NCBI GenBank assembly: GCA_030533005.1
Contig: JAUNJX010000012.1
Location: 1-50,003 of the forward strand
DNA length: 50,003 bases
Direction: 5' to 3'
DNA from: Clostridia bacterium
GTDB lineage: Bacteria > Bacillota > Clostridia > Christensenellales > CAG-138
Shown here: in pieces, positions 35,375 through 44,098 of the stretch
Position numbering within the stretch: position 1 is the first letter of the stretch
How the letters are laid out: the number at the start of each line of letters is the position of its first letter
Position numbers and translations under genes: made by a program
The notes under the pieces: generated by a model
Seen by the model: the letters and a program-made list of their open reading frames with translations, nothing else
The model's database searches: none
What the model was told of the DNA's origin: nothing

Positions 35375-36247
35375 ATGGAAGAAAAATTGCAATATCACGT
35401 TATCAGCATCAAAGACAAAGACCTGATGAAGCGCTACACCGATGTGTGGAACCTTGAAAGCTCCGGCTACAGCTTTACGACCGCCTTTATTTGGGGGAGC
35501 GACGGCGCGGTGCGTATTGCGGAGCAGGACGACGTATTGTACCTTTGCGGCCACTATGCGCAGCCCATGCTTTTTGCGCCGCTTTCCTTGCGCCCGGAGG
35601 TCTACGGCGAGGCGATCCGCGTCGCTGCGGCGGATTGGGAGCAAGGCGGGCGCGAAGCGGTGTTTTACGGCGTTACGGACGAGCTTGCGCCCTATTTTGA
35701 GGCGGCGGGCTACACGCTCACTGCGGATCGGAACAACGCCGATTATGTTTATTCCGCGCAAAGCCTGATCACGCTCAAAGGCAAGGCGTATCATGGCAAG
35801 CGCAATCACATCAACCGGTTCTTGGAAAGCTATACCTTTGCCTACGAGCCGTTAACGCCTGACATGATGGACGCGTGCATGACGGTGTATGACGAATGGA
35901 TGGCGGAGAAGGCGGAGGAGTTTGCAGCCGAACGCCGGGCGACCGTGCATGCGCTTTCCCATATGGACGAGCTTGGGCTAAAGGGTGGGGTTATCCGCGT
36001 GGACGGTGCGCTCACGGCCTTCACCATAGGCGAGCGGCTGCGGCCGGATATGGCGCTGATCCATATTGAAAAGGCGGTGGACATACCGGGTATGTTTCCG
36101 CTGATCAACCGGGAATTTTTGGCGCACGAATTTGCGGACGTGCAATATGTCAACCGCGAGGAGGATATGGGGCTGCCCGGCCTTAGGCGCGCCAAGGAAT
36201 CCTATGCGCCGGTGCGGATGATCAACAAGTACATTGCCCGGCGATAA
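35375..36247 (+). CDS. DUF2156 protein (phosphatidylglycerol lysyltransferase C-terminal-like)
   Basis: The 290-residue protein matches the DUF2156 family, a double GNAT-type fold related to the catalytic domain of MprF and to FemX-like transferases. Recognisable elements are the SGYSFTTAFIW segment near the start, KAYHGKRNHINRFLE in the middle, and the second-half acetyltransferase-like core ending VNREEDMGLPGLRRAKESY. No membrane span is present, unlike full MprF. The ATG at 35375 has no ribosome binding site and lies eight bases after a -10, so leaderless translation is likely. The acceptor and donor are unknown. Confidence 0.82.
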   Translation: MEEKLQYHVISIKDKDLMKRYTDVWNLESSGYSFTTAFIWGSDGAVRIAEQDDVLYLCGHYAQPMLFAPLSLRPEVYGEAIRVAAADWEQGGREAVFYGVTDELAPYFEAAGYTLTADRNNADYVYSAQSLITLKGKAYHGKRNHINRFLESYTFAYEPLTPDMMDACMTVYDEWMAEKAEEFAAERRATVHALSHMDELGLKGGVIRVDGALTAFTIGERLRPDMALIHIEKAVDIPGMFPLINREFLAHEFADVQYVNREEDMGLPGLRRAKESYAPVRMINKYIARR

Positions 36248-36270
36248 TTGGAAATAATGCGACCCATGCC

Positions 36271-36299
36271 TTGACGCAGGAAAGGTTTTTCGGTATGAT
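36271..36299 (+). promoter_or_regulatory. Promoter of yajC
   Basis: TTGACG, a 17-base spacer and TATGAT. It predicts a leader of about 105 bases, which contains a perfect 12-base palindrome (GCGAACGTTCGC, 36360-36371). Confidence 0.7.
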
Positions 36300-36411
36300 G
36301 ATACATGTGAGTTTGCGGCGATGATCGCACCGGCCGCTTTCATCAAAAAAAGCCTTGCGGCGAACGTTCGCGGGGCGTAAGAATAATCAATAAAGGACGG
36401 TAAAAAATTCT

Positions 36412-36747
36412 ATGCCAGCAGCAACAACACAGGGTATCGGCAGCTTCTTCAGCGGCGGCGGTTTTCTCATCATCATGCTTATCGCCATGTTTGCCATCAT
36501 GATCATTCCGCAGCGCAAGCGTGAAAAGAAGGTCAAGGAAATGCTCGCGGCCATCAAGGTGGGCGATCGCATTCGTACCATCGGCGGCATCTACGGCACG
36601 GTCAGCGCCATCAAGGACGACGTGATCACCGTTATGGTCGGCCCCGATAAGATCCGTCTCGTCTTTACCCGTGGCGCCATCGCCAACGTCGAAAACGTTG
36701 CGGCGGAAAACACCATGAGCGAGGACGTCAAGGAAATCAGCGAATAA
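36412..36747 (+). CDS. yajC: Preprotein translocase subunit YajC
   Basis: YajC is the small single-span partner of SecDF in protein export. The 111-residue protein has one N-terminal span (about residues 16-34), the family motif IIPQRKREKKVKEML just after it, and a short SH3-like cytoplasmic domain (GDRIRTIGGIYGTVSAI). The ATG at 36412 is about 14 bases after AAAGGA, a rather loose spacing. In many Clostridia yajC is near secDF or a TIGR04086 gene; here the TIGR04086 gene comes two transcription units later. Confidence 0.92.
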   Translation: MPAATTQGIGSFFSGGGFLIIMLIAMFAIMIIPQRKREKKVKEMLAAIKVGDRIRTIGGIYGTVSAIKDDVITVMVGPDKIRLVFTRGAIANVENVAAENTMSEDVKEISE

Positions 36748-36767
36748 GCTGCGACGGGAATGCTTGC

Positions 36768-36793
36768 AAGCGCGGTTTTTGCCGCGCTTTTTT
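36768..36793 (+). terminator. Rho-independent terminator of yajC
   Basis: AAGCGCGG and CCGCGCTT form an 8-bp stem, followed by TTTT. Confidence 0.85.
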
Positions 36794-36819
36794 CATACAA
36801 ATTATACTTGGTTAATTCG

Positions 36820-36848
36820 TTGACAAACCGGGCATAATAAGATAAACT
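36820..36848 (+). promoter_or_regulatory. Promoter of the short-chain dehydrogenase gene
   Basis: A consensus TTGACA, a 17-base spacer and TAAACT. The leader would be about 55 bases. Confidence 0.75.
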
Positions 36849-36909
36849 GATATCGATATAAATCAGGCATCATTTACTAATTTACTAAACTAGAAAGAGG
36901 TGTGCGACT

Positions 36910-37674
36910 ATGGCTGACATGACGGGAAGGGTTGTTCTTGTTACCGGCGGCGGTAAGGGCATTGGGTTCGGCATCGCATCGGCGTTTGCCAAAGCGGGGG
37001 CTTCCCTCGTAATTACCGGTCGTACTGCGGCCACGCTTGAAAAAGCGGCGGCGCAGCTCAAGGAAAAGTACGGCGCCGAGGTTTTGTCGCTTACGGCGGA
37101 CGGCGCGGACGAGCAGGGCGTGAAGGACGTGATCGCCAAGACCGTCGAACGCTTCGGCAAGCTTGACGTGCTGGTCAATAACGCGCAGGCGTCCAAGTCC
37201 GGCAAGATGCTCGTTGAGCACAGCAAGGAGGATTTTGACCTTGCGATCTACTCCGGCCTTTACGGCGCGTTCTTCTATATGCGGGAGGCCTATCCGTATC
37301 TAAAGAAATCCGGCCATGGCCGCGTCATCAACTTTGCGTCCGGCGCAGGCCTTTTTGGCAAGCCCGGCCAGTCCTCCTATGCGGCAGCGAAGGAAGGTAT
37401 TCGCGGCCTGACCCGCGTGGCTGCGACAGAATGGGCGCCCGACGGCATCACCGTCAACTGCATCTGCCCCCTTGCCATGACCGAGCAGCTTGCGGCGTGG
37501 AAGGAAGCGTATCCCGAGGTGTATGCGGCTACCATCAAGGGCATTCCCATGGGGCGCTTTGCGGATCCTGAAAAGGATATCGGCAGCATGTGCGTGCTCG
37601 TCGCCTCCGACGACGCAAGCTACATGACGGGCGAGACCATCACCCTGCAGGGCGGAAGCGGATTAAGGCCGTAG
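36910..37674 (+). CDS. Short-chain dehydrogenase/reductase, 254 aa
   Basis: A classical SDR oxidoreductase. The NAD(P)-binding motif TGGGKGIG is at residues 12-19, NNAQ near 91-94, and the catalytic set is S144, Y157 and K161 (SSYAAAKEG). The arginine after the second strand (TGRT) favours NADP over NAD. The C-terminal TGETITLQGGSGLRP is the usual SDR end. The substrate cannot be read from the sequence: FabG-type 3-oxoacyl reductases are similar, but NNAQ in place of NNAG is less common. AAAGAGGTG precedes the ATG. It is monocistronic, with its own promoter and a long structured 3' region. Confidence 0.88.
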   Translation: MADMTGRVVLVTGGGKGIGFGIASAFAKAGASLVITGRTAATLEKAAAQLKEKYGAEVLSLTADGADEQGVKDVIAKTVERFGKLDVLVNNAQASKSGKMLVEHSKEDFDLAIYSGLYGAFFYMREAYPYLKKSGHGRVINFASGAGLFGKPGQSSYAAAKEGIRGLTRVAATEWAPDGITVNCICPLAMTEQLAAWKEAYPEVYAATIKGIPMGRFADPEKDIGSMCVLVASDDASYMTGETITLQGGSGLRP

Positions 37675-38012
37675 GGCGCCTGTTTCGGGCAAGGTCATGC
37701 GACCTTGCCCGAGCTACCATTTGCACCTGTTCACTAACGTTCACGGTCGTTGCAAATGGCAGAGAAACCATTGCTTCGCAATGCCTTCCGCCCTCACCGC
37801 ACAGAAGGTGAATTGCCGCATAGCGGCAAGAGAAGCCACCCTGGGGTGTGTCGCTTCGGGCGGTTGAAAGTCAAGAGGCTGCGGCCCCTTGACAATTCCC
37901 TAAAAGATTGCTGATGTACAAACAGGCCTCCGGCCAAAACCGGCGGCCTGTTTTTGCATGATTCGGCTTTTGCGCGCATAGGCTGTAGCATTCGGGGCAA
38001 GGAGGGGAAAGC
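37675..38012 (+). other. Structured intergenic region with six consecutive hairpins
   Basis: No credible gene lies in these 338 bases. Successive inverted repeats are seen at 37686-37711 (11-bp perfect stem, ATGC loop), 37717-37759 (CCATTTGCA / TGCAAATGG), 37769-37783 (CATTGC / GCAATG), 37813-37829 (TTGCCGC / GCGGCAA), 37832-37857 (GAAGC-CACCC / GGGTG-GCTTC) and 37870-37893 (GTCAAG / CTTGAC), then a terminator. This could be a long structured 3' end of the dehydrogenase message, an independent small RNA, or a copy of a palindromic intergenic repeat. The sequence alone does not decide. Confidence 0.5.
37921..37955 (+). terminator. Rho-independent terminator at the end of the structured region
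   Basis: ACAGGCC-t-CCGG pairs with CCGG-c-GGCCTGT across a six-base loop, followed by a run of Ts. Confidence 0.85.
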
Positions 38013-38396
38013 ATGCAAATGGGCGCCAAGGGGAACAACCTGCTGATGACGTTGCTGAAAGCCGCCCTGTTGGGCGTGGCGGTGAGCTTTGCGCTGCTGC
38101 TGCTGTTTTCGCTGGCCTTGCAGAAGAATTGGATGCAGCTAAGCGCCTTGGGGGTCATGACGGTGGCCATCAAGGTGGTTTCGGCGGCCGCCGCCGCCGC
38201 GCTTGCGGTAGCCTTGTATAAGCGCCGCGCGTGGCTGATCGGCGGCGTCGCGGGGTTGTGTTACGCGGGGCTTGCGTTTGTGTTCTTTTCCATCCTGTCC
38301 AAAAGCTTTTCGCTGTCGCTGGGCATTTTGAGCGACCTTGGTACGGGATGCCTCGCGGGCGTGTTTACAGCACTTCTTATACGCATGTTTCGATAG
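38013..38396 (+). CDS. TIGR04086 family membrane protein, 127 aa
   Basis: A small polytopic membrane protein with four predicted spans (about residues 13-36, 43-65, 70-92 and 97-124) and few charged residues between them. Size, topology and the Gly/Ser-rich loop SKSFSLSLGILSDLGTG fit the TIGR04086/YrzE group found near yajC in many Clostridia. Its function is unknown. AAGGAGGGG precedes the ATG by seven bases. It ends 34 bases before recJ. Confidence 0.7.
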   Translation: MQMGAKGNNLLMTLLKAALLGVAVSFALLLLFSLALQKNWMQLSALGVMTVAIKVVSAAAAAALAVALYKRRAWLIGGVAGLCYAGLAFVFFSILSKSFSLSLGILSDLGTGCLAGVFTALLIRMFR

Positions 38397-38422
38397 GCTT
38401 TCAGGGGCTTTTATGGTATAAT
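38394..38422 (+). promoter_or_regulatory. Extended -10 promoter giving a leaderless recJ message
   Basis: A perfect TATAAT preceded by TGG ends eight bases before the recJ ATG; the -35 (TAGGCT) is weak. The bases from -10 to start codon closely resemble those before the DUF2156 gene. Confidence 0.55.
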
Positions 38423-38430
38423 AACCATCT

Positions 38431-40815
38431 ATGGAGCTGTTTATACAAAATGAAGCGCAGTGCGGACAGGCTCCGCGTGTTAAGGGTATATCGCCCCTGC
38501 TCGCGGCGCTTCTTGCGCGGCGGGGCGCTGCGGACGCGGCCGCCATGCGGGCTTTTTTGGAGCCGGATATCGCAAGCCTTTTCGACCCCTTCCTGTTTTC
38601 GGGCATGGAGGCCGCCGTTTCCCGCATTCGCGCGGCGATCGAGGGGCGGGAGCGCATATGCGTTTACGGCGATTACGATGTGGACGGCGTGTGCGCGGTG
38701 AGCATGCTGCTTTTGTGCCTGCGAAAGCTGGGGGCGGACGCGTGCTACCATATCCCTTCCCGCCATAACGAGGGCTACGGCATGAATCTGGGCGCTGTGG
38801 AGGCGTTGGCGGCGCAGGGCGTGAAGCTGATCGTCACGGTGGATAACGGCGTCAAGGCGCATGAGGAGGCGGCGCGCTGCTACGAATTGGGCATGGAGCT
38901 TGTCATTACCGACCATCACATCAGCGGGGAAACGCTGCCCCGGTGCGAGGCGGCGCTTTGCCATACCCTGCCCGGGGAGGCGTATCCCAACAGGGATATC
39001 TGCGGGGCGGGGACGGCGTTTAAGCTGGTGCAGGCGCTTTGCGGCTTTGACGAAGCAAGGCGGTATTTTCCGCTTGCGGGTCTTGCGACGGTTGCCGACG
39101 TGGTGCCGCTGCTGGGGGAAAACCGCGTGATCGTGGCGGAGGCGCTGCGTATGTTGAATGCCGGCGACGCGCCGACGGGCTTGCTCGCCTTGGGGCGGGA
39201 GGTCAATAAGGAAGGCAAATTTTCCGCCTATCATTTTGCGTTCGGCTTTGCCCCGCGCCTAAACGCCGCGGGCAGGATAGCGGACGCGTCCCTTTGCGTG
39301 GAGCTTTTGTGCTGCGCGGAGGAAGCGGAGGCTGCGCGCATGGCCGCGACGCTGAGCCATTTGAACGCCGAGCGCCAAAGCGAGGAGCTTGCGATCTGCG
39401 CGGAGGCGTATGCCGTGCTCAACGCGGCCGATTTGACCGAGCGGCACGCGATCGTTCTCAAAGGGGACTGGAACAGCGGCGTGATCGGCATTGCCGCCTC
39501 GCGCATCGCGGAAAAATACTATCGCCCCGCCATACTGTTTTCCCAGAAGGACGGCGTGCTCACCGGCAGCGCCCGTTCCATCAAGGGTGTGCATATCTAT
39601 GCGGCGCTGTTGCAGTGCGCGGGTCTGTTTATCCGCTTTGGCGGTCATGCGGCGGCGGCGGGGGTCACGATGGACGAGGCAAACTATGACGCCTTCTGTG
39701 CGCGCTTTGAGGAGGCTGTGCGCTTTGTCGCACCAGACGAAGCGCTGTTTGTGCCCCGGCGCACCTATGAGCTTGAGGCGCCGCTTGAGGATGTGGACAT
39801 GGGGTTTGCGGAGGATATCGAGCGCCTTGCGCCCTTTGGCGAGGGCAATCCGCGCCCGCTCTTGCGCATCCGCGACGCGCATCTTAGAGGGCTCAAGCGC
39901 ATGGGGGATGGCAGCCACCTGCGCGGCACGCTTACAGCGAACACCGCGACGCGGCCTTGCACGCTTTTTAACATGGGGGATGCGTGGGAAACGCTGCTCG
40001 CCATGGATCGGTGCGATCTCTTGTGCGCGCCCGCCGTAAACGTATGGAACGGCACGCGCAGCCTGCAAATACAGCTCAAGGCCGTACGCGCGTCGTGCCC
40101 CGGTGACACGGACGCGTATATCGACGCGCACGCGCCGAAATTTGTTGATGCAATTTCACGCAACATCCGATATAATACTATCCGTGATGATTTGGCCTTG
40201 GAGAAGGTCGCGCCGGACGAATGGCTATGCGGCGCGCTCACACACGCGCAGGGCACGCTGATCCTGTGCTTTACCGCATCCGGCGCCAAGCGGCTGCTGC
40301 AAAGCAGGGATGTATATGCGTGCATGGATGTGACGTTTTTTAAGGAGCCTAAGCAGGCATGCGCGTATAACGCGGCGGTGCTTGCGCCGGTGCTGGATGA
40401 AATGGAGCCGTGGCGTTACAGGCGCGTGCTCGTTTACGATACCCCCGTGCTGCCCGGCGTGGCGAAAAGGCTGCGCGAGCTGCTGCCCGATGCACAGATC
40501 ATGACGGGCGAGGCGCATGCGGCGGACACAGAGGAAATCGTTGAGGCGCTGCGGATGGACAGGGCGCGTATGGCGCTTTTGTACCGCGCGCTGCGCCAAG
40601 CCGACCGGCAGTTCTATAACCGGGAGGAGCTGGCCGACTACCTGTGCCGAAAGACCGATCTGGCGCGTCCGCTCTGCGCGCTGGGCGTGGATATCATGCT
40701 GGAGCTGGGCTTTGCCCACGCGCACAACGGTATCGTGTTTGTCCCCGACGCGCCGTCGCGGCCATTGGAGGAAAGCGCTATCTATCGCGCCTTGCAGGCG
40801 TTGCAGGACGCATAA
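38431..40815 (+). CDS. recJ: Single-stranded-DNA exonuclease RecJ
   Basis: RecJ degrades 5'-ended single strands in recombination and repair. The DHH domain shows motif I as YGDYDVDGVCA (near residue 80), the metal ligand region VTVDNG, and TDHH near 161-164. The DHHA1 domain carries GGHAAAAGVTM in its C-terminal part, followed by an OB-fold-type region and a long C-terminal extension as in other Firmicute RecJ proteins. Length (794 aa) is like Bacillus RecJ. No ribosome binding site precedes the ATG, which lies eight bases after a TATAAT. The usual Ala of motif I (DYDADG) is Val here, a conservative change. The apt gene follows 13 bases later. Confidence 0.93.
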   Translation: MELFIQNEAQCGQAPRVKGISPLLAALLARRGAADAAAMRAFLEPDIASLFDPFLFSGMEAAVSRIRAAIEGRERICVYGDYDVDGVCAVSMLLLCLRKLGADACYHIPSRHNEGYGMNLGAVEALAAQGVKLIVTVDNGVKAHEEAARCYELGMELVITDHHISGETLPRCEAALCHTLPGEAYPNRDICGAGTAFKLVQALCGFDEARRYFPLAGLATVADVVPLLGENRVIVAEALRMLNAGDAPTGLLALGREVNKEGKFSAYHFAFGFAPRLNAAGRIADASLCVELLCCAEEAEAARMAATLSHLNAERQSEELAICAEAYAVLNAADLTERHAIVLKGDWNSGVIGIAASRIAEKYYRPAILFSQKDGVLTGSARSIKGVHIYAALLQCAGLFIRFGGHAAAAGVTMDEANYDAFCARFEEAVRFVAPDEALFVPRRTYELEAPLEDVDMGFAEDIERLAPFGEGNPRPLLRIRDAHLRGLKRMGDGSHLRGTLTANTATRPCTLFNMGDAWETLLAMDRCDLLCAPAVNVWNGTRSLQIQLKAVRASCPGDTDAYIDAHAPKFVDAISRNIRYNTIRDDLALEKVAPDEWLCGALTHAQGTLILCFTASGAKRLLQSRDVYACMDVTFFKEPKQACAYNAAVLAPVLDEMEPWRYRRVLVYDTPVLPGVAKRLRELLPDAQIMTGEAHAADTEEIVEALRMDRARMALLYRALRQADRQFYNREELADYLCRKTDLARPLCALGVDIMLELGFAHAHNGIVFVPDAPSRPLEESAIYRALQALQDA

Positions 40816-40828
40816 CGAAGGAGGAAAT

Positions 40829-41347
40829 ATGGATCTGAAAACCGCAATCCGCAGCATTCCCGATTTTCCCAAGGAGGGTATCCTTTTTTACGACGTGACG
40901 ACGCTGATACAGAATAAGGACGCGTATCACGAGCTGATCGACCGTCTGGCTTCGACGCTGGAGGGCAAGCAGGTGGATATCGTGGTGGGTCCCGAGGCGC
41001 GCGGCTTCATCATAGGCTCGGCGCTTGCCTACGCCCTGCACGCGGGCTTTGTGCTGGCACGCAAGCCGGGCAAGCTGCCCTATAAGACCATGTCGTACGA
41101 ATATGATCTGGAATACGGCACGGATTCCTTGGAGATCCATGTGGACGCCATCCCCAAGGGCGCGAAGGTCGTGGTCGTGGACGATTTGCTGGCCACGGGC
41201 GGCACGGCGCTTGCGGCGATCAAGCTTGTGGAGCAGGCCGGCGGCGAGGTCGTGGCGGCGCGCTTTGGCATCGAGCTTGAGGACTTGGGCGGCCGGGCAT
41301 TTTTGAAGGATTACGACGTAGAGTCGATTATCAAGTACGAAAGCTGA
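40829..41347 (+). CDS. apt: Adenine phosphoribosyltransferase
   Basis: Apt salvages adenine to AMP using PRPP. The 172-residue protein starts with the family sequence IRSIPDFPKEGILFYD and carries the PRPP-binding loop VVVVDDLLATGGTA and the GPEARGFIIG element. The ATG at 40829 has AAGGAGG seven bases upstream; the longer open frame upstream overlaps recJ and is spurious. The order recJ-apt-rel-dtd-MBL-hemZ is a familiar Firmicute gene string. Confidence 0.96.
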   Translation: MDLKTAIRSIPDFPKEGILFYDVTTLIQNKDAYHELIDRLASTLEGKQVDIVVGPEARGFIIGSALAYALHAGFVLARKPGKLPYKTMSYEYDLEYGTDSLEIHVDAIPKGAKVVVVDDLLATGGTALAAIKLVEQAGGEVVAARFGIELEDLGGRAFLKDYDVESIIKYES

Positions 41348-41356
41348 AAAAACAAG

Positions 41357-41381
41357 CGGTGTGTTTGGCGCACCGTTTTTT
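41357..41381 (+). terminator. Terminator-like hairpin between apt and rel
   Basis: CGGTGTG and CGCACCG pair (one G-T) around a five-base loop, followed by six Ts. It would end recJ-apt transcripts or attenuate read-through into rel, which starts 29 bases later with no clear promoter of its own. Confidence 0.7.
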
Positions 41382-41409
41382 CTTTTGTGCATGGGAACAG
41401 GTGAGGAAG

Positions 41410-43617
41410 ATGGACGAGACCGCGAACGCCTTGACGGTACAATATGTGGACGATGCGCTGATGACGCATTGCAGCGCGCGCTTCAGTCATGAGGACATGG
41501 AGCTGCTGGCGCGCGCCATCGACTTTGCGAAAAAGGCGCACGCGGGGCAGAAGCGTGAATCGGGCGAGCCCTATTATATCCATCCCGAGGCTGTGGCGAT
41601 CATGCTCTACGATATGGGCATGGACGCGCACACGGTCATTGCGGGGCTGCTGCATGACGTGGTGGAGGATTGCACCGTTACCGTGGAGGTGCTGCGGGAT
41701 ATCTTCGGCGAGGATATCGCCGGGATGGTGGACGGCGTAACAAAGCTCACCAAAACCAGCAACCTTGAGATATCCGCCAAGGAGGATCGGGAGGCGGACA
41801 ACCTTCGCAAGATGTTTTTGGCCATTGCCAAGGACGTGCGCGTGGTCATCATCAAGCTGACCGACCGGCTGCATAACATGCGTACGCTCGGCTATTGCAG
41901 CGAGGCCAAGCGCGTGCGCAAGGCTAAGGAAACGCTGGACGTGTATGCGCCGCTGGCGCACCGCTTCGGCATGGGCGCCATGAAGTGCGAGCTGGAGGAT
42001 CTTTGCTTCTCCTTCATATGGCCGGAGGAATATAAAAAGCTGCAGGCGGAGCTGGAGCCTTCCCAGTCCGCCCACATGGAAACGCTCAACAACGCCATGC
42101 AGCTCATCCGGGAGAGTTTGGACAAGGCGAATATCAAGGCGCAGATCAGCGGCCGCCCCAAGCATCTTTACAGCATCTATAAAAAGGCTGTGCGGCAAAA
42201 CAAAAGCCTCAATGAGATCTACGACCTGATTGCGGTGCGCGTGGTGGTGGAGACCATCAACGACTGCTATGCGGCGCTGGGCATCATCCATTCCCTTTGG
42301 AAGCCCATGCCGGGCAGGTTCAAGGATTATATCGCCATGCCCAAGACCAATATGTACCGTTCCTTGCATACGACGCTTTTTAGCAAGGACGGCATGCCCT
42401 TTGAGGTGCAGATACGCACCTTTGAGATGCACCGCACGGCGGAATTCGGCATCGCGGCGCACTGGATGTACAAGGAAGGGCGCACCGCGCAGGATGAGAT
42501 GGACAGCAAGATGGCGTGGCTGCGCGAGGCGCTGGAGCTGGAAAACTATTCCGAATCCACGCTGGAATTCGTGGACAACGTCCGCAAGGACTTTTTCAGC
42601 GACTATGTATATGTGCTTACCCCGCAGGGCAAGATCATCGACCTTGTTACGGGCAGCACGCCGCTGGATTTTGCCTATCGCATCCACACCAACGTCGGCC
42701 ACCACGCGCGCGCGGCGCGCGTCAACGGGGCGCTTGTCAAGCTTGACTATAAGCTCAAGACCAACGATGTGGTGGAAATATTGACAAACCCGCAGGCCGC
42801 GCCCAGCCGCGACTGGCTCAAGATCGTTAAGACCCAGCAGGCCAAGGCCAAAATACGCCAGTGGTTCAAAAAGGCCAACCGGGAAGAAAACGTTCTGCGC
42901 GGCAAGGAAATGCTTTCGGACGCGGCCAAGAGGCAGGGACGAAACCTCTCTGAGCTTACCAAGGACGAGTATTTTTCGGATATCCTCAAGCGCTTCAACA
43001 TGAGCGAGATGGACGACGTTTACGCCTGCATCGGCTATGGCGGCATCACCACGGGGCAGGTGCTTCACCGGCTCATCGAGCAGTATCGCAAGGAGGAGCA
43101 CGCGGCGGCCCTGCAAGCGCGCCTTATGGCGCAGGATCAGGCGGTGCACAACATCACCACCACGCATGACCGCGGTATCATCGTGCGCGGCGAACCCAAC
43201 ATGGTGGTGCGCTTTGCACAGTGCTGCACACCCCTTCCCGGCGACCCCATCATAGGATACATCACGCGCGGACGCGGCGTTTCCGTGCACCGGGCGGACT
43301 GTCCCAACGTGAAGGATCTTCTCTTGGACGACGACCGCATTATCGAGGTGGAATGGGCGCAGAACGTCAGAGCCAGCTATACCGTATCCGTCCAGATCAA
43401 CGGTACGGAGCGGGCGGGTCTGCTCATGGATATCTCGCAGGTGTTGAGCACGCTGAACATATCCATCAAGAGCATGAACGCAAAAACGGATGTGGACGCC
43501 AACATGGTCAATGCCCGCATGTCTTTCGACGTGAACAACGCGGATCAGCTGGGCAGCATCATCAAGAACCTTCGCAAGATCAAGGGCGTCGTGGACGTTT
43601 TCCGCATCAACGTATAA
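41410..43617 (+). CDS. relA: Bifunctional (p)ppGpp synthetase/hydrolase Rel
   Basis: This stringent-response enzyme makes and degrades (p)ppGpp. The 735-residue protein has an N-terminal HD hydrolase domain (IHPEAVAIML, LLHDVVEDC and a second metal site KLTDRLHNMRTL), a synthetase domain (SGRPKHLYSIYKK, RFKDYIAMPKTNMYRSLHTT), a TGS domain (VYVLTPQGKIIDLVTGSTPL), a helical/zinc-finger region with FAQCCTPLPGDPIIGY, and a C-terminal ACT domain. Catalytic residues of both halves appear intact. The start at ATG 41410 has GGTGAGGA close upstream; the longer frame from 41359 runs through the terminator hairpin and is unlikely. Confidence 0.95.
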   Translation: MDETANALTVQYVDDALMTHCSARFSHEDMELLARAIDFAKKAHAGQKRESGEPYYIHPEAVAIMLYDMGMDAHTVIAGLLHDVVEDCTVTVEVLRDIFGEDIAGMVDGVTKLTKTSNLEISAKEDREADNLRKMFLAIAKDVRVVIIKLTDRLHNMRTLGYCSEAKRVRKAKETLDVYAPLAHRFGMGAMKCELEDLCFSFIWPEEYKKLQAELEPSQSAHMETLNNAMQLIRESLDKANIKAQISGRPKHLYSIYKKAVRQNKSLNEIYDLIAVRVVVETINDCYAALGIIHSLWKPMPGRFKDYIAMPKTNMYRSLHTTLFSKDGMPFEVQIRTFEMHRTAEFGIAAHWMYKEGRTAQDEMDSKMAWLREALELENYSESTLEFVDNVRKDFFSDYVYVLTPQGKIIDLVTGSTPLDFAYRIHTNVGHHARAARVNGALVKLDYKLKTNDVVEILTNPQAAPSRDWLKIVKTQQAKAKIRQWFKKANREENVLRGKEMLSDAAKRQGRNLSELTKDEYFSDILKRFNMSEMDDVYACIGYGGITTGQVLHRLIEQYRKEEHAAALQARLMAQDQAVHNITTTHDRGIIVRGEPNMVVRFAQCCTPLPGDPIIGYITRGRGVSVHRADCPNVKDLLLDDDRIIEVEWAQNVRASYTVSVQINGTERAGLLMDISQVLSTLNISIKSMNAKTDVDANMVNARMSFDVNNADQLGSIIKNLRKIKGVVDVFRINV

Positions 43618-43641
43618 ACATAGAGAGAAGGAGCAAGAACT

Positions 43642-44088
43642 ATGCGGGCAGTGGTACAGCGTGTAAAATCGGCCTCCGTAAGCGTCAAAGGGAACACCAT
43701 AGGCGAGATCGCCAAGGGCTATATGGTGCTTCTTGGCGTGGAGGATGTGGATACGGCTGCGGATATGGAGTATATCTGCGATAAGCTTCTGGGTCTTCGC
43801 GTGTTCGAGGACGCCGAGGGCAAGATGAATCTTGATATTCTGGACATCGGCGGCAGCATCCTGCTGATCTCGCAGTTCACCCTTTACGGGGACGCCCGCA
43901 AGGGTCGCCGCCCGAGCTTTATCAAGGCGGCGCGCCCCGAAACGGCCATTCCGCTGTATGAGGCGGCCATCGCGCGCCTGGGGGCGCAGCTGCCCGTTGC
44001 GACGGGCGAGTTCGGCGCGGAAATGGACGTAGCGCTTGTCAACGACGGGCCGGTTACGATCCTGCTGGATAGCAAAAAAACCTTTTAA
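43642..44088 (+). CDS. dtd: D-aminoacyl-tRNA deacylase
   Basis: Dtd hydrolyses D-amino acids (and glycine mischarged on tRNA-Ala) from tRNA. The 148-residue protein starts [15 protein letters not shown] and contains both active-site motifs: SQFTLYGD and the Gly-cis-Pro-containing [10 protein letters not shown]. Length and sequence are typical. AGAAGGAG precedes the ATG, 24 bases after rel, with which dtd is commonly paired in Firmicutes. Confidence 0.96.
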   Translation: MRAVVQRVKSASVSVKGNTIGEIAKGYMVLLGVEDVDTAADMEYICDKLLGLRVFEDAEGKMNLDILDIGGSILLISQFTLYGDARKGRRPSFIKAARPETAIPLYEAAIARLGAQLPVATGEFGAEMDVALVNDGPVTILLDSKKTF

Positions 44089-44098
44089 GGATGGGATT

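Noticed and set aside
36360..36371. Perfect 12-base palindrome in the yajC leader as an operator
   Set aside because: Short self-complementary GC-rich words are frequent here and no second copy is seen nearby; noted in the promoter entry only.
37590..38018. Short open frames in the gap after the dehydrogenase gene
   Set aside because: They run through multiple perfect hairpins, lack ribosome binding sites and have low-information Arg-rich translations.
40171..40176. TATAAT inside recJ as an internal promoter for apt
   Set aside because: The nearest -35-like hexamer is about 21 bases away and the site is 650 bases from apt; probably chance.
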